Source of the DNA: Reticulascus tulasneorum
Lineage: Eukaryota > Ascomycota > Sordariomycetes > Glomerellales > Reticulascaceae
Length of the DNA stretch: 64,000 nucleotides
Direction: 5' to 3'
NCBI GenBank assembly: GCA_001557505.1
Contig: LSAX01000008.1
Coordinates: forward strand, 868,001 to 932,000
Positions 20,591 through 32,758 of this stretch are shown one piece after another (the first letter of the stretch is position 1; the number at the start of each line of letters is the position of its first letter). The translations under genes and the position numbers were made by a program. The notes below the pieces were generated by a model. It was not told the DNA's origin. It did not search any database and saw only the letters and a list, made by a program, of their open reading frames with translations.

Positions 20591-21119
20591 CTGCAAAAGA
20601 GTCTTTGTAATCCCAGGTTTAAAGGGCTTCTGTTACTAGGATAGCATCTCATGTTAGTAGTTGGGTTTTATCAAGAATGTAGTAGAAGGAATTTGAGATG
20701 TATGTGACGCATGCGTTGATTCCAGGCGTCTTAGAAATGGCTGAACTTGGCGTAGCCTCTCAAGGGCTTGGGGAGGCAGATTGTTTTCAGGATTTGGAAG
20801 AAAAGACTACCGAAAAAGCTAGATTGACAGTAGGCGATGTCTATTTTCAAGGTGATATGCCTAGAAGTGGTCTTGACAATGTATGGTATGGGCACGAGTA
20901 GTTCTGAAGGCCTAAAAGAAGTCAAAGCAGGCCGGTCTCCAGCGTGAGTAAGAAAAAGTGGAAGGCAGGGCCAAGTCAGACGCTTGCTAAAGCATTAGAT
21001 AATAGTAAAGTACCTATATGGTGATTAGTAGAATGATCTTTCACATCGAATCATCGGTCTGGGCGATATTGCCAATAACGGGGTGTATGTAATTATGTGA
21101 AGAGGGATGTGGGGAATCA

Positions 21120-21228
21120 CGGGAAATCACGTCAAAACTTACCCACTACAAACTAGCTCCTTTCAGTTGAGAATGGCGTGGAGAAATCTGCCGACTTCCA
21201 TTTCGCAATTATTCAGCAGGTTCCTGGC
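21120..21228. repeat. Diverged repeat, copy 2
   Basis: Partner of 20484-20590, less AT-rich. See that entry for the shared cores. The 530 bases between the copies hold no supported gene. Confidence 0.5.
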
Positions 21229-21462
21229 CCCACCACACATGGCTTAGTCGGCCCTCCCGTCCTTGAGGCGTTTCGGCGGCCACCCAGGCATGTTCGAGCC
21301 ACTTCTTAACACAAATTGTCAATCAACATTTGCATTCGTCCATTGCTAAAGGTGTATATATTCCCCAAAGCCCATCGACACAAATTTCAGCTTGCCGCCA
21401 CGGTAGCGCAAAGCAACCACCAGGCATCCATCAAACTGGCACTTCGGAATACCCTGAGAAGA

Positions 21463-22191
21463 ATGACGAACTTCAAGATCAATGTGACTTCGGACACCGT
21501 CTGCCCGTGGTGCTATGTTGGGAAGAAGAGGCTCGAGCATGGAATCCAGCTTTACCAACAGCAGAACCCGGACTCCAAGGATACCTTTGAGGTCAGCTGG
21601 GAGCCATTCCAGCTCAACCCCCATCAGCCCAAAGGGCCGGCATCGAGCCACGACAAACAACAATACTACGTCAGCAAATTCGGCGAACAGCGAACTAAAG
21701 TGATGCAACAGAATCTGAGCCAAGTCGGTACCGACCTAGGGATCAAATTCAAATTCGGGGGCCGAACCGGAAACTCCAGAGACACGCACCGACTTGTGCA
21801 GCTTGCGAAGACCAAAGGTCCCAAATTCGAGAATGCTGTCATTGACCAGCTGTTCGCTGCCTATTTTGAGAACGAGAAGGACATTACCTCGTACGAGACG
21901 CTTCGCGCGGTTGCCATCAAAGCAGGCATCGCAGACGAGGAATTCAATCAGTGGATTGTGAACAGTGACGGAGGCGGGGCGGCAGTGGACAATGGAGTCA
22001 AGGAAGCTCAAAGAAGAGGAATCTCGGGAGTTCCAGACTACATAATCCAAGACAAGTACGAGATTAGTGGGGCGCAGGATCCTAGTGTATTTGTGAGGGC
22101 GTTCAATGCTGTCAAGAAGACCGATAAGGTTGCTCCCGAGGTGCGGAACGGCTCGGTAGACTCGTGTGCTATTGATTCCAAGGCCTGCTAG
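21463..22191 (+). CDS. DsbA-like thioredoxin-fold oxidoreductase (FrnE family)
   Basis: Single exon; 242 residues from the chosen ATG. The frame is open 49 codons further up to an ATG at 21316, but a TATATATT at about 21353 lies between the two, so the shorter start is preferred. The thioredoxin-fold active site is DTVCPWCYVGKKRLE (CPWC redox pair, about residues 14-17). The helical insert follows, with WEPFQLNP and GGRTGNSRDTHRLVQLAK, and the cis-Pro loop GISGVPDYII near residue 190, all diagnostic of the DSBA/FrnE family (PF01323). Known: disulfide isomerase or 2-hydroxychromene isomerase-like chemistry; FrnE-like proteins were first named from polyketide clusters but occur widely. No signal peptide, so probably cytosolic. 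Confidence 0.92.
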   Translation: MTNFKINVTSDTVCPWCYVGKKRLEHGIQLYQQQNPDSKDTFEVSWEPFQLNPHQPKGPASSHDKQQYYVSKFGEQRTKVMQQNLSQVGTDLGIKFKFGGRTGNSRDTHRLVQLAKTKGPKFENAVIDQLFAAYFENEKDITSYETLRAVAIKAGIADEEFNQWIVNSDGGGAAVDNGVKEAQRRGISGVPDYIIQDKYEISGAQDPSVFVRAFNAVKKTDKVAPEVRNGSVDSCAIDSKAC

Positions 22192-22291
22192 AGCGGGTTG
22201 TACATATAACAGTCCGGCTGGCAATGTAGATAAGAGCTCTTTCTTGAATCGAGAACATCTTCATATACGAATAAATTACAATAATGGCCAA

Positions 22292-24393
22292 CTATAGACC
22301 TAATATGACGTCCGCGGCCTTCTCACTAACCATATAAACTGGGACAGCGAGGAAGAATCCTGGTATCTTTGGAAACACCGATGCGTCCACCACTCTCAGG
22401 CCATCAACGCCCCTCACCCGAAACTTCGCGTCCAGCACGGCCATAGGATCATTGCTCGCCCCTATTGGACATGTACAGCTGGCGTGGTGACCCCAAGCCT
22501 CCCTTCGTACCCACCCATCCAGTTGGGCGTCTGTAGAGACTTGACTTCCGGGCCATGTCTCCGTAAAGCCACCGACCGAGCTTAGCATGCCCCGTGTGAA
22601 TTTCATACCCTCCACCACGGCCCTGGCATCCAAAGCCCCCGTGACCGGGTCCTCAAAGGACTTGAAGTCAATGAGCGGTGTGTCGCGGGGGTCGGTGGAT
22701 CGAAGGCGGACTGTGCCTGCGCGGTTACGGCTGTGGCCTTTGAGCGTGAGCCACGTCCAGTGCCGTGCATTGGCAGTTGAATCAGCCGAGTATCCTTCGT
22801 AATAGCCCTTGAACGCCACGGGGGCACCGGCGATAAATATGTCGGGATCATCAGTTGATGAAGCTACCGACGACTTTTTTACAATGGCGAGGGCAATACC
22901 GTTGGACGCATAGACGCCCTTTAAAGTCGGGATGGCGCCGTTCCGCCACCGCACCAAGCAGGGGTCATCGGGCGTGCGGAAGAAAGTACAGTCTTTGATG
23001 ACGGTGAAGTCAGTACTCGTCTGCCCAATTACCGTTGTCTCGTAGCGGTCTTGCAGATTCGTGCCCACACCCGGGAGGTCAACGACAATGGGGATGCCGA
23101 AGGAGGACAACTCGGCGGCGGGACCAATACCGCTCAGCTTGAGAAGTTGTGGCGTGTTGAATGCGCCAGCTGCGAGGATGACTTCACTTGCAGCATTGAC
23201 CGAGCCGGGGATACCGGAACTGGAACTGCCACTTGACCGAGGGTCAGCTCGATACAAGCTTTCGCCAGTGATGAAATCCACACCAACGGCCCGCGGCCGT
23301 TCTCCACTACGGTCGAATTGAACCTTGGTGACAAGAGTATTGAGCAGTATGTCTAGTCGGTACTTGCGCGAGCCGTCTGGGTTCTTTGCATTTGCCGTGT
23401 CCAGTATGAAGTCCCGTGGCCCAGATCTGGCGCCGTTTTCGGTCGCAATCGGCATCTGGTACACGCCCTGGGTCGAGTCTCTTGAAGGCATACCCGAATT
23501 CACATCGGTAAGGAGAACTCCTGTCAAGCTCGAGACTGTTGCGACGAGCCATGTAAGCAATCCTCCTTGTCCCATGGAGACCACAGCGTTCAGGATAATT
23601 CTCAGGAGCTTAGAGTCCTCCACGACAAGACTAAGATCAGTCAAGCTTGTCGTCAGCCAGCCACTGAACCCATGTCCCACCGCACTATTCGGTAGATAGG
23701 TGCACTTCTCAAGCCGTTGGAAGTACTTGCGCATATTAGTTGCTCCCCACGAGGCATCTCCAGTGAGGGCAGCTATGCCGTCCCAATCGCTCTTGTGCGG
23801 GTACACCGTGATCAAGGCATTGTGGGCACTGCACCCGCCGAGTGCTCCGGCACGAGGGTAAAGAATGCCTAGCGGGGTGGAACCAGCCGGCGGGCTCAAG
23901 CCGATGTAGATACCACCCGAGGCAGTGCGATAGGTCATCTTCGAGTCCGTCTTTTGGAACGTGAGGTTGCTGTAGTGATTCACGTAGTAGTCCCATCTCA
24001 TCGGCTCGAACTCGGTCGATTGCAGACTCAAGGCTGGAACCTGATACGGGATGGTATCTCCTTGGTCGTCTCCAGCATCAATCAACAGAACTGACTTGCC
24101 AGCGATGGCTAGCCGCGCTGCAAGTGGGCCTCCGCCCGGTCCAGATCCGACGATGACATAGTCATAGTTGTCAAGAATATCTCTGGGGTGAGATTTCCGC
24201 GGCTGATAGCTGGATGGCCTGTGAAGCGGGCCTGTTAGCACACTGTCCTGATTGAGAGTCTTTGCCCCATCCCGAGGTAAGGCTTGGGAAAGAAAGAGCG
24301 GTGCTACGAGAGAGCAAAACGGCGAACGCCTACTTACCCGGCAGAAACCAAGGCCATGGACACTAGAACCCAGCAAAGTTGGCGAAAAAGCAT
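22292..24393 (-). CDS. Secreted GMC-family FAD oxidoreductase
   Basis: Two exons, 24393-24338 and 24218-22292 (660 residues). The first exon gives a signal peptide, MLFRQLCWVLVSMALVSAG. The intron starts GTAAGT, has a GTGCTAAC branch and ends CACAG, and brings the frame in phase. FAD-binding Rossmann motif: DYVIVGSGPGGGPLAARLA near residue 40. GMC signature 2 is seen as GAFNTPQLLKLSGIGP, and the C-terminal region GHHASCTCPIG carries the conserved His. The second active-site position, His or Asn in most GMC enzymes, falls in PKIPGFFLAVPVYM and appears to be Phe or another non-polar residue. Known: GMC enzymes oxidise alcohols or sugars, often making H2O2 outside the cell. The substrate is unknown. 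The 709-codon unspliced ORF has a wrong N-terminus. Confidence 0.9.
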
Positions 24394-26772
24394 GTTGGAC
24401 TGACTGTCGATCTCTGCCCAAGGTTTGATGTTTTTGCTTCTTGGCTCACGGTGTCGGAGACGATTCTCGCCAATTCATATAAATGCGTGCAGCCGGGTCT
24501 GGACCCAAGCGTCATCCACGTGGAGCGACGCCTATTCCTTTCCTCTCAAGCACCTGACGCAATCTCCACCCCCATTTGAAGGCGGAATGAAGACTGCGAG
24601 ACCTGGCGTGCGGATTGTATGTGCACGCTGCGGATGTGATGCCGGTTTTCTCGCCTAGGAAGGTCCTGCATGTCTCTTGGACTGACAATGCCCCAGACAG
24701 TTGGCCATCCCCTGCAAATGCGCTAGTTCAAATGTCAAGTTTTCTCCTCTATGCTCGGAAGTACCTTCGTAAACAAATGCCAACAGCGAAACAGCGCCAC
24801 AGAATATTTATAAAATGAACTTGCCCCCTGACGTTGCTTCTTCCCGCACGCTAAGTCAACGATTCAACAGCGAATCAACAACTCCACACAAGAGCCACAT
24901 GTAGCCTCTGGAAGCGCGTGGTCGGGGGGACTCAGACACTAATCCGCTCGCCATAAACTGAGACAGACAAACGGGTGTGGCAACGCCATTACGGAGGGAA
25001 GAAGGCAGCCAATTGTCAAGCAACCCCCTCCTCACATTCAACACTTTCAAAAGTACCTAGCGTCAACGCCAGCTGAGCATGAACGAGTCCATGCAACCAA
25101 ACTCGGAACAGAGGCCAAGCCGCTAAGTAGGGGCTCGAATTGTTCATACACATGGGAAAGCAGTGAAGGGGGGTCCAGCAGCGCGGCTGATGCTGTGGCG
25201 TTCATGCTCCACTTGTGATTCCTTGGGATATCAGATTGGATTGGCACTCGGTAGCCACTCGCCAGAATGTCCAAGGATGAAAAATGCTATTGCAAGGACA
25301 TATCAGATGAACCCGAGCCCTCCCTTGTGAATCGCAAGACAAGGGCATGTTTTGGATGGCTTGCAGGACGATAAATGAACGTCACGGATTGATAATATTG
25401 TGCAATCACTAGCCAGACAAGTATCTGCAAGCCACTAGGAAGTTTTTTTCTTTTGGTGGCACGCCAGCTGTCGTCTGACTCCACCATTGACATCGACAGG
25501 ATCAGATCCAGCTGAAGAATTGTGATTGCTCAACACCCCGGCACTAAGATAAAAACGAAGCACGGCCCAGGATGCTAATCTCCCTAATCGCCAAATCGGT
25601 ATCAAGTGCCATCCGGGACCAGATCAATTGCAGATTCAAGGATCGAAGCAAGGATAACATAATTGGGCAGCGTGCCCTGTTCAACCCCCTGCCGATGCAT
25701 CGAGGTCGGCGACCTACAACGCCATCTCCTCCATACATGCAAAGCCTCAGCCAGCAGGCCAATGAAGTCCTTGGGCAGTTGCAAACACCAGGGAATGATG
25801 TTGGCATGGACTACATGGTAATACGTCACAAAACGCTTGCGGTGTGAATGGCTCGTCGTTTTTGCTACCATATGAGCAGTGCTATCACTTATGCTATCGC
25901 ACATTTTACTTATTAACCGCCAAGTGGAGATTCAGTGGCTTGGAGCTGGGAGCCTCGCAGGTCTACCGCGGTCGGTCGACAATTCTTTCTTCTTCTTCAT
26001 CCCCCCCACCTCCCCCCCATTTCCTTCTCTCGCCTGGATTTTCCTCATACAGACTCCTCCGCCACCCACTTAACACATGGTGTTCGAAATCTGCCACATT
26101 GAACAAATCTTGCTTTGTGACCCTACGAGGTCTATTGTATGCAGTGTATGACCAAACTCATCCCACCAGCTTTGGGGGGCGGAGCCATTGATATAGCGCT
26201 GTGAGCGCCTCCGAGGCAACCGCACGGCACGCAGGAATACCAATACCTCATCCGTATACTAAGCCTCAAAGAGGAAAGACAGATGCAAGCCAGATGCGCC
26301 AATCACCACCCTAGTCACCAGCACTCCAATAAAGTAACCACTCCTCGAGTGATCGACCGGAAAGCGGCTGGAGATCATTGATGTCACATCCAGGAGAAAC
26401 CAAAGAACCACGCAGACTGCATGCAGGACGCATGCTGACCCAATTTGTTGCTCCCTCATTGCTTGGGGGTGCACACAAGTTTGCTAGCTCTTCCTGCGCC
26501 AATCGGTCCCCAACCACCATCACTGTCTACTGGACACAATTCCGCTCCTGACCCCCTGACGCGTCAATACCGTAGCTGAGAAGTGAAGTAATAGACCGCG
26601 AATGCAATCTCCTTTGCTCCCGCCACCCCCCGGCAATCTCAAGTCATCTCAGAAGCTCTGGCCTACTTCGGGTCCTGCCCCTGTCTACATCTCGATTCTC
26701 AACAGCCGTTTGATAGATCGATGCCCAGATAGCCTTTTTAAAGCTATGAAGCAATAACACTTCGCACAGAAT
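24394..26772. other. Gene-poor stretch upstream of the RGS gene
   Basis: Short ORFs only. A C/T-rich run (about 25980-26045) resembles a pyrimidine promoter/leader element, but no gene follows it closely. No RNA gene recognised. Confidence 0.5.
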
Positions 26773-26889
26773 ATGAAGAGAGCCGTCCCTCGCCCCAAGC
26801 CTGAGCCGCTCGCATACGCACCGACCTCGTGGCTCTTGGACAATCTAATCCGCTTTCAAGACAAGATCGGCCAGAAGACTTTGGCATAA
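26773..26889 (+). CDS. 38-codon upstream ORF (possible uORF of the RGS gene)
   Basis: ATG to TAA, 38 residues, start MKRAVPRPKPEPLAYAPTSW. It ends 229 bases before the RGS start codon and is in the same reading direction. Its composition is protein-like, with basic and Pro-rich N-terminus and an amphipathic DNLIRFQDKI stretch. It sits where the 5' leader of the RGS mRNA would be, with a TTTTTAAAG element just before it. Inference: a regulatory upstream ORF; a tiny independent gene is possible. Confidence 0.4.
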   Translation: MKRAVPRPKPEPLAYAPTSWLLDNLIRFQDKIGQKTLA

Positions 26890-27118
26890 ACACATTTGGT
26901 CCGGGCTCGAGACAACGGCTTTGTCTTCAATCCTGCCACCTGCACGCCATCGAGTCGCGCACTAATAGTGCCTGACAACACGTGGACCTTTGATACCCAT
27001 CACAAGTTCACAGCCATACCAAGGGCACGTCTGCATTTGGGCGTTAGCCTTTACATCACCAGTACTCGCCGTATTCTGATCCAAAGTTCTCGCAAAATTC
27101 CTCGGAACTCTATTCAAG

Positions 27119-28587
27119 ATGGGTCTTTTGCCTCTCACTTACAAACGACCGACTTATGTCGCCAAGGCAGATTTCAGACAGAGTCACACTTCCTTCGCAT
27201 CCAGCAGCACAGACAAGGTGTCGCTCAGCTCTGGAAAATCCGGGGTTTCGGCTGGCGTTCCAAGTGCTCTCTCTTTCGACCAAATCATCAGTGGTGGTAC
27301 CTGTCCTGTACGTTGACCCAGCTAGGAGGAGCCTGAAGAGATAACGACTAACATCATCTGATAGCCGATGACCGTTCGAGACTTCATGAACTACCTCCTC
27401 TACGTGGAGCATTCCGCGGAGAACCTTCAGTTTTACCTATGGCACCAGGATTATGTTACGCGCTTCAAAGAGGCCGAAACGTCCGATATAGCCCTCGCGC
27501 CAGAATGGACGAGTGCCATGGAAGACGAGGTTGCATCCAAGTTGCAGAAGCAGGTCACTGAAACATTGCGGTTTGGGAAAAAGGGAGCATCTGAAATCAC
27601 ATCGGAGATCTTCAAGGGTACCGACTTCGAAAAGAGGCACGCAGACTCTTACGTAGTCGAGACTAACCCCTTTTCTACCCCTCCCCGATCCCCTGGCGGT
27701 AACGCCGATGACGACTCGACATATGTTCCTTCGAGCGTGCTTTCCACCGATACCTACAGGTCCCAGGCGAGTGATGCGTTTACCATGGCAGGCGCCAAGA
27801 TCCCTTGTGAGTTGTCCACCACGGTTCATCATAAGAGCAAGCACTAACATTTCATGTTCTAGTCTCTATCCAACCATTTCGGGAGGAGATCAATCGCATC
27901 ATTGCCACTTACATAATGGACGGCGCGCCAAGGCAGTTGAACCTCTCTGACCGAGATCAGAAGGCAGTAATGCATGCTCTCTCCTACACCACCCATCCTA
28001 CTGCCCTAAGGATAGCTTTCAAAGCCGTCGATTACACTCTCCGGCGTCAGGCCCATCCCAATTTCGTTCGATGGTCCACTCACAGTGCCAACCCATCGCG
28101 TATTTCCTTTGCCAGGACGTTTGGCTCGGCAGGAGCTACTGGTGCTTTCGTCGTCGCCATTCTTCTGACGCTCAGCAGTGTCGGCCGCGGCTGGCGTGCC
28201 ATGGCCGCCATCGGCTGGGTCCTTGGTATCTCCGCCGTGGTGGCAAGCTTTAGGGGCATGTGCATCTGCATGTACACTCTCAGCACACATCACCATCATA
28301 TTTACCCCTGGGAGCTGTTTACTGACACGGAGGAACCAGAGGACATGGGGAAACGATCGTTTGATTCCTTCGGCTCGAAGAACAGCTTCGAGCAGGAACC
28401 CTGGGTTGTCAAGTACGCCGAGCGCGGTATTGTCCGTAAGATATTCGACCGCGAGGCGTGGATCCAAGAGCCGGCACTGCGTCAGGTTCAGGATATCGTT
28501 TTCATTCAATCAGCGTTTGTTGGGCTCTTGTCTGGCGGATTCCTGACGGCCATATTTGTTTCTTTGCCTTCTGGAAACTTCTTCTGA
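27119..28587 (+). CDS. RGS-domain membrane protein, Rax1-like
   Basis: Three exons, 27119-27307, 27365-27806 and 27863-28587 (451 residues); introns begin GTACGT and GTGAGT and phases agree. A regulator-of-G-protein-signalling domain spans roughly residues 45-250. Its ends are recognisable (MTVRDFMNYLLYVEHSAENLQFYLW at the start; INRIIATYIMDGAPRQLNLSDRDQKAVMHAL toward the end), with a Ser/Pro-rich insert between the halves. Two or three membrane segments follow (GSAGATGAFVVAILLTLSSV, AAIGWVLGISAVVASF, and FVGLLSGGFLTAIFVSL at the C-terminus). This RGS-then-TM layout matches yeast Rax1 and its filamentous-fungal relatives, which act in bud-site/polarity or G-protein damping. The identity of the Galpha partner cannot be read from the sequence. 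Confidence 0.9.
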
Positions 28588-29102
28588 TTTATGAGCTATT
28601 CGCTCTCTGGAATAATGTATTAAACGAGGATAATCCCTTTGGCGAAAGGAAGGCTGCAATTAATAATGGCAATGAATTCATCGTTGGTAGTTTAAATTTG
28701 ATCCACCTCCAAGTGGGTGGAGCTTGGAGATTTGCTTTTGGCCTCTTATATAACCGATGGCGTTCGATGTGCGGTAACAATAGTACTCGGCAAAAGGTCT
28801 CGTAAATAGCTCACGACATGATTTCAAAGACATCACCGAAAGGGAGTCATTTCCAGTGACGAGGCTTTGACGACGCCAGACTGACTGGCAGCTTCTCAAC
28901 CTCTACATTGCCTCTACCAGTGAAGCATCACAGAGATTATGGCTATATCCAGCAGCCAAAAGGCTTCACGACATACACCAGAGATGTCTTAGCATAAATA
29001 TTAGTTTGAAAACTCCTCAACAGCTTTGCTGCACCGAACACCGCTGTCACGCTATGCTAATCATATCTTGCGGTCGAAATAATGCCGGTCGTTGCACCTG
29101 CG
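28588..29102. other. Intergenic region between convergent genes
   Basis: Separates the RGS gene from the elongase remnant. Nothing supported. Confidence 0.5.
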
Positions 29103-29855
29103 CTACGTCGCCTTCGGTTTCTTTTGTGCTTTCTTCTTTTCCAGCTGCATCAGTTCCATAGTGAAGAGCACAAAGTACGTTGCCAGTAGGCCTCCAGCCA
29201 CAACGTGCGGCCATACCAACACTGTATGTTCTCTTGACAGTCCATATGCCATTCGTATCTCAACCACAATTCCAATCGCCAGCTGGATGTAGCCAGTTAT
29301 GGGCAAGATAGGACGGACAAAGCCCACTCCTCCGAAGTAAGCGTACATTAGGGCGTGGTGGAAGGTGTTCAATGCGGCAAATATCCACCAACCCTCACTG
29401 TTCTGAATGACTCGCACGAATGTGAAATATGGTGTGGTGAGATGATGAAACCCGAAGTGTAGGTCAATTTCACCACCGCTTGCTTGCACATTCAGGATAT
29501 CAATATACTCTTAGAATTTCGATGCATGGTAAACCGTGCGGGCATGATCTTCGTGAGCTGGGTGGAGGATGAGTACAAACATGATGCAGGAGGCAGCGGC
29601 GTATGACAAGCTGTTCAGCCGCATGATTTTTCGTATTCCATTAATAGGACCGTGTTTTGAAACATAGCTTCGCAACGATAACCAGATTGTAATGAACGAT
29701 ATGGTCTGCAGCACCATAAGGTGTGAGTTGGGGGGCGGGAAGTCAATCATATTCAGATGCGAAGCAGCTGGTGCCAGGGCGGAATGCAGTGTGCCGCCAG
29801 TGTCCCAGACGGGTTTAGGAGGGTCAAAGGTACAAACGAAGGTGCCAAACGAAAT
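29103..29855 (-). pseudogene. ELO-family (GNS1/SUR4) fatty-acid elongase-like gene, broken
   Basis: One reading frame holds an ELO-like protein with membrane segments throughout. The C-terminal half has LHFGFHHLTTPYFTFVRV (the histidine-box region), WWIFAALNTFHHALMYAYFGG (the family's NxxxHxxMYxYY), and a lysine-rich C-terminus (KKKAQKKPKAT). An in-frame TAA at 29513-29511 interrupts it inside the region that reads SKF-stop-EYIDILN, where the family usually has a Tyr. Upstream of the first ATG (29750) the frame stays open about 35 codons and reads protein-like (FDPPKPVWDTGG) but has no ATG before the next stop. Both facts suggest a decayed gene. An intron around the stop would have to be under about 30 nt, so it is unlikely. 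Stop-codon readthrough or a sequencing error remain possible. Confidence 0.65.
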
Positions 29856-32599
29856 GCAAGATCAATTGGCGTTAGCCAAACGAAAATTCAATGGATGCGC
29901 ATTGTCTGAAGAGGAGTGAGAGGGGAGTTTGCTCAAGAAGCGGCTGAGAAGAATGGAGGTTTCGATTGGTCACCCCGATAACACAGATGGGAACATCAGA
30001 ACTTTGGTACGCCAACCTCGTCATCTCAAGCTTCATCTCAAGCTTCATCGCCCTATGGATACAATTCATCGAGCAGCTCAGTCGTTGAACGTCTACTGGC
30101 TATCTAGATATTATTTGGATAGTTTGGTAGAGTTAACCGTCGTTGTACGAGTGCAGTCCGGATCGTTGCTTTTATATTCGCATTCCAAAACGTTGGTAGG
30201 ATACCCGTCCTTGACCCGAGCTTGAACTCCGCTGCGTTAGAACATCTATATGGTATTGTTTTCTTATTTCGATCTCTCCATCTGTTTGCATGTCTTGAAA
30301 CCCATTGTGTAGTGAATGCCAATTTCAACATGATATCAGTAGTAGCATCAAGATGTCATAAATGAAGGGATCGTTGTGACCATGCTCGATGAAGATTGTC
30401 TGCAGCGCGACATGCTGACGACAGTGCAAAAGTCTTTGGTCTGTCTGAGATGATTAGATATTTGCCCATAAGTGGGGGTTTCCTACCATTATATCATGCG
30501 GAAGGACGAGGTGAGCTGCTTAAACCCAGTTACTTCGCTTCGTTGGTACCCGAGAGTCGTGACGACTATGTATATGAAAGTATCTTCAAACCAGAATTTG
30601 TGCTACTGATAAGCGCAAAATTTCACACCTGATGCAGAGAGACTCCCTTGGCAAACAGATAATAGTATGCAGCCATGAATTTGAGGTATTTCAAAGCGGT
30701 TGGCGCAGAAGAAGGGAAGAAACGGTTTCGGCAGGTAATACAAAATGAGAATCGTCATGTCTGGCAAGAATAGAACGGAGATATCGTCTGTAGGTGCACA
30801 AAAGATGCCTGAATATACAGAGACTACCGGAAGCAGGCTAGGCTTTATCACGCGCTCTAACTAAGATGACTAGTTTAAGCCTGAGCTCTAATGCAAACCT
30901 ATAGTAAGTACCCGTCTGCTAGTCTCTTCCTAGAGCTCGATAACAAGGGAGCATCGTACGTCCGCTCTATCCATTGTGATTATTGTTCAAGACGGCACGG
31001 GCGTAACATGTTAGTTTCAGGATACGAGGAACAGAGCCAACACCAAACGGTGCCTCCGTGCCAACGAAAATAATACGAGTCACGATTTACATGAATGTAC
31101 TGCCAGGGCTTGAAGGAAATTACTGTCATGTTTGCTGGATGACAAACCGGCAAAACTCTCCAACCTCTATAGATTTCTTCCGCACCTACAGAGTAAGAAG
31201 TGAGAATGACGCTGTTTACACCCGCCATAGGCGGTTTGCAATAGTTTTCGGCTAGAGAAAGCAACAAGGGCCGGAACTGCATGTAACCCGCTCACGCCAT
31301 CCTATTCAAACCGAAAGACATACCTCAAAGACGGTGTATCTATTCCCTCTATCCCATTTCCGGGCGTTGAGTGACAACTTTCAGCTCGTCGGGTGCAAAA
31401 AAGCCGCGGTCGGATGCCGTTAACGGTAACGGATGGCCATCTGACGATGGTTGAGCTCTGTTGTTGCGCCAGGAGCCATGTTAGACACACCTATGAGCTG
31501 TCGAATGAACATGAGGCAAGGCAAATCTGTCAGGGGTCCTTACGAGCCAAAAGCTTGCTAAAGCTTAAGCATAGCCTCAAATCGCCCAATATGGTAGATT
31601 TAAGCGACAACGCAGTTAAAGTTTGGGCCGGTTGGAGAGCCCCCGTCGAAATCGCTCCCGTTCCAGACCGAGCCAGTATCTGCTAGCTCTCATGAAGATG
31701 AGCAGAAAGCCGTCATGCCTCCGCCATATCGTTGTGGGATCTAGTCTCAACCGTGTGGCGCAACACGATGCTAGCTTTCTTCTCTATTTGCTCAGCCTGA
31801 AGCTCGTCATAACGTCCTTGGCTCTTTGCTATTGTCAAATAGATCTGCAAACCATAAATTGGCCCGTGCCTTTGACATACGAGAGATACGACATACAATC
31901 TTACGATTCACTTGACTCAGTTACTCGCGCGTGGTCAGGACAAGACTACATTCCGTGCCATCGTTCCGCAAAAAATTGACATGCGGGGTTTGTCTCATTT
32001 CAAGTTGAAGCGCTCGACGATCACACGGATATCCACTTAATATCTATACTGTTTGTTATTCTGGCATTTGGTGTTAGTCTGTCGCAACGCACGGCATTCC
32101 AGTTTACGGCGCATAGTAATCTTACTCGGTGGTCCCAACTCATTTACATGAATTCCTAGGACCCCTGGGCTTGCATATTAAAGGGCCTTTCCCCTGATCC
32201 CTAAAATCGGCCAGTTTCAGTGCTTCAAATCAAATACTGTGGATGTTTTGATGTGGGAGACTTTAGCTGCATGCGTGCTAGTGGTCCGCGCTTGGTTACT
32301 GGGCGGCCTTCCCTCATGCCACTGCATTCTTAAAAAGCCTAAAAGATGAACGATGTGGCAATTCACGGTTGCGGAAAAGACAGAATCATGTCTTCCGGGG
32401 GAAGCTGTCACTGGTACCCGTCCCTTGCATTTGAAAGCCGTTTGCAGGTTATGGGTGTCTGTTGCGCAGGGCGGGCACCAACAGCCACCCGCGAAACCGA
32501 CGCGGGATTGACTCGATCGCGACCGTCTCATTGCCATGTGTGTTGACTGATTGTAAACACAGCCGAGAGTTTGTTTGTATCGAGATGGTCTCATCCATC
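29856..32599. other. Gene-poor stretch
   Basis: About 2.7 kb with only short ORFs on both strands and no domain. A short direct duplication of CATCTCAAGCTT occurs near 30022-30045. No RNA gene recognised. Confidence 0.5.
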
Positions 32600-32607
32600 T
32601 ATAAGTA
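32600..32607 (+). promoter_or_regulatory. TATA-like box of the secreted gene at 32759
   Basis: TATAAGTA, followed by an A/C-rich leader (AACAAAACAAAAACAAAAAC and CAACAGCAGC) leading to the start codon. Confidence 0.55.
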
Positions 32608-32758
32608 GTGGCGATCATCCCCAATGAACAAAACAAAAACAAAAACATAGAGCAACAGCAGCATATAAAGACAACAGACACTCACGGTCTTCAAGTCTTT
32701 CGGATCATTGAGTCATACACTGCACTATCACGCTGCTGCCCGCCCTCCCAACGTCAAC

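Noticed and set aside
29511..29513. Explaining the in-frame stop of the elongase-like gene by an intron
   Set aside because: The only splice sites that would remove it give an intron under about 30 nt, shorter than any other in the window.
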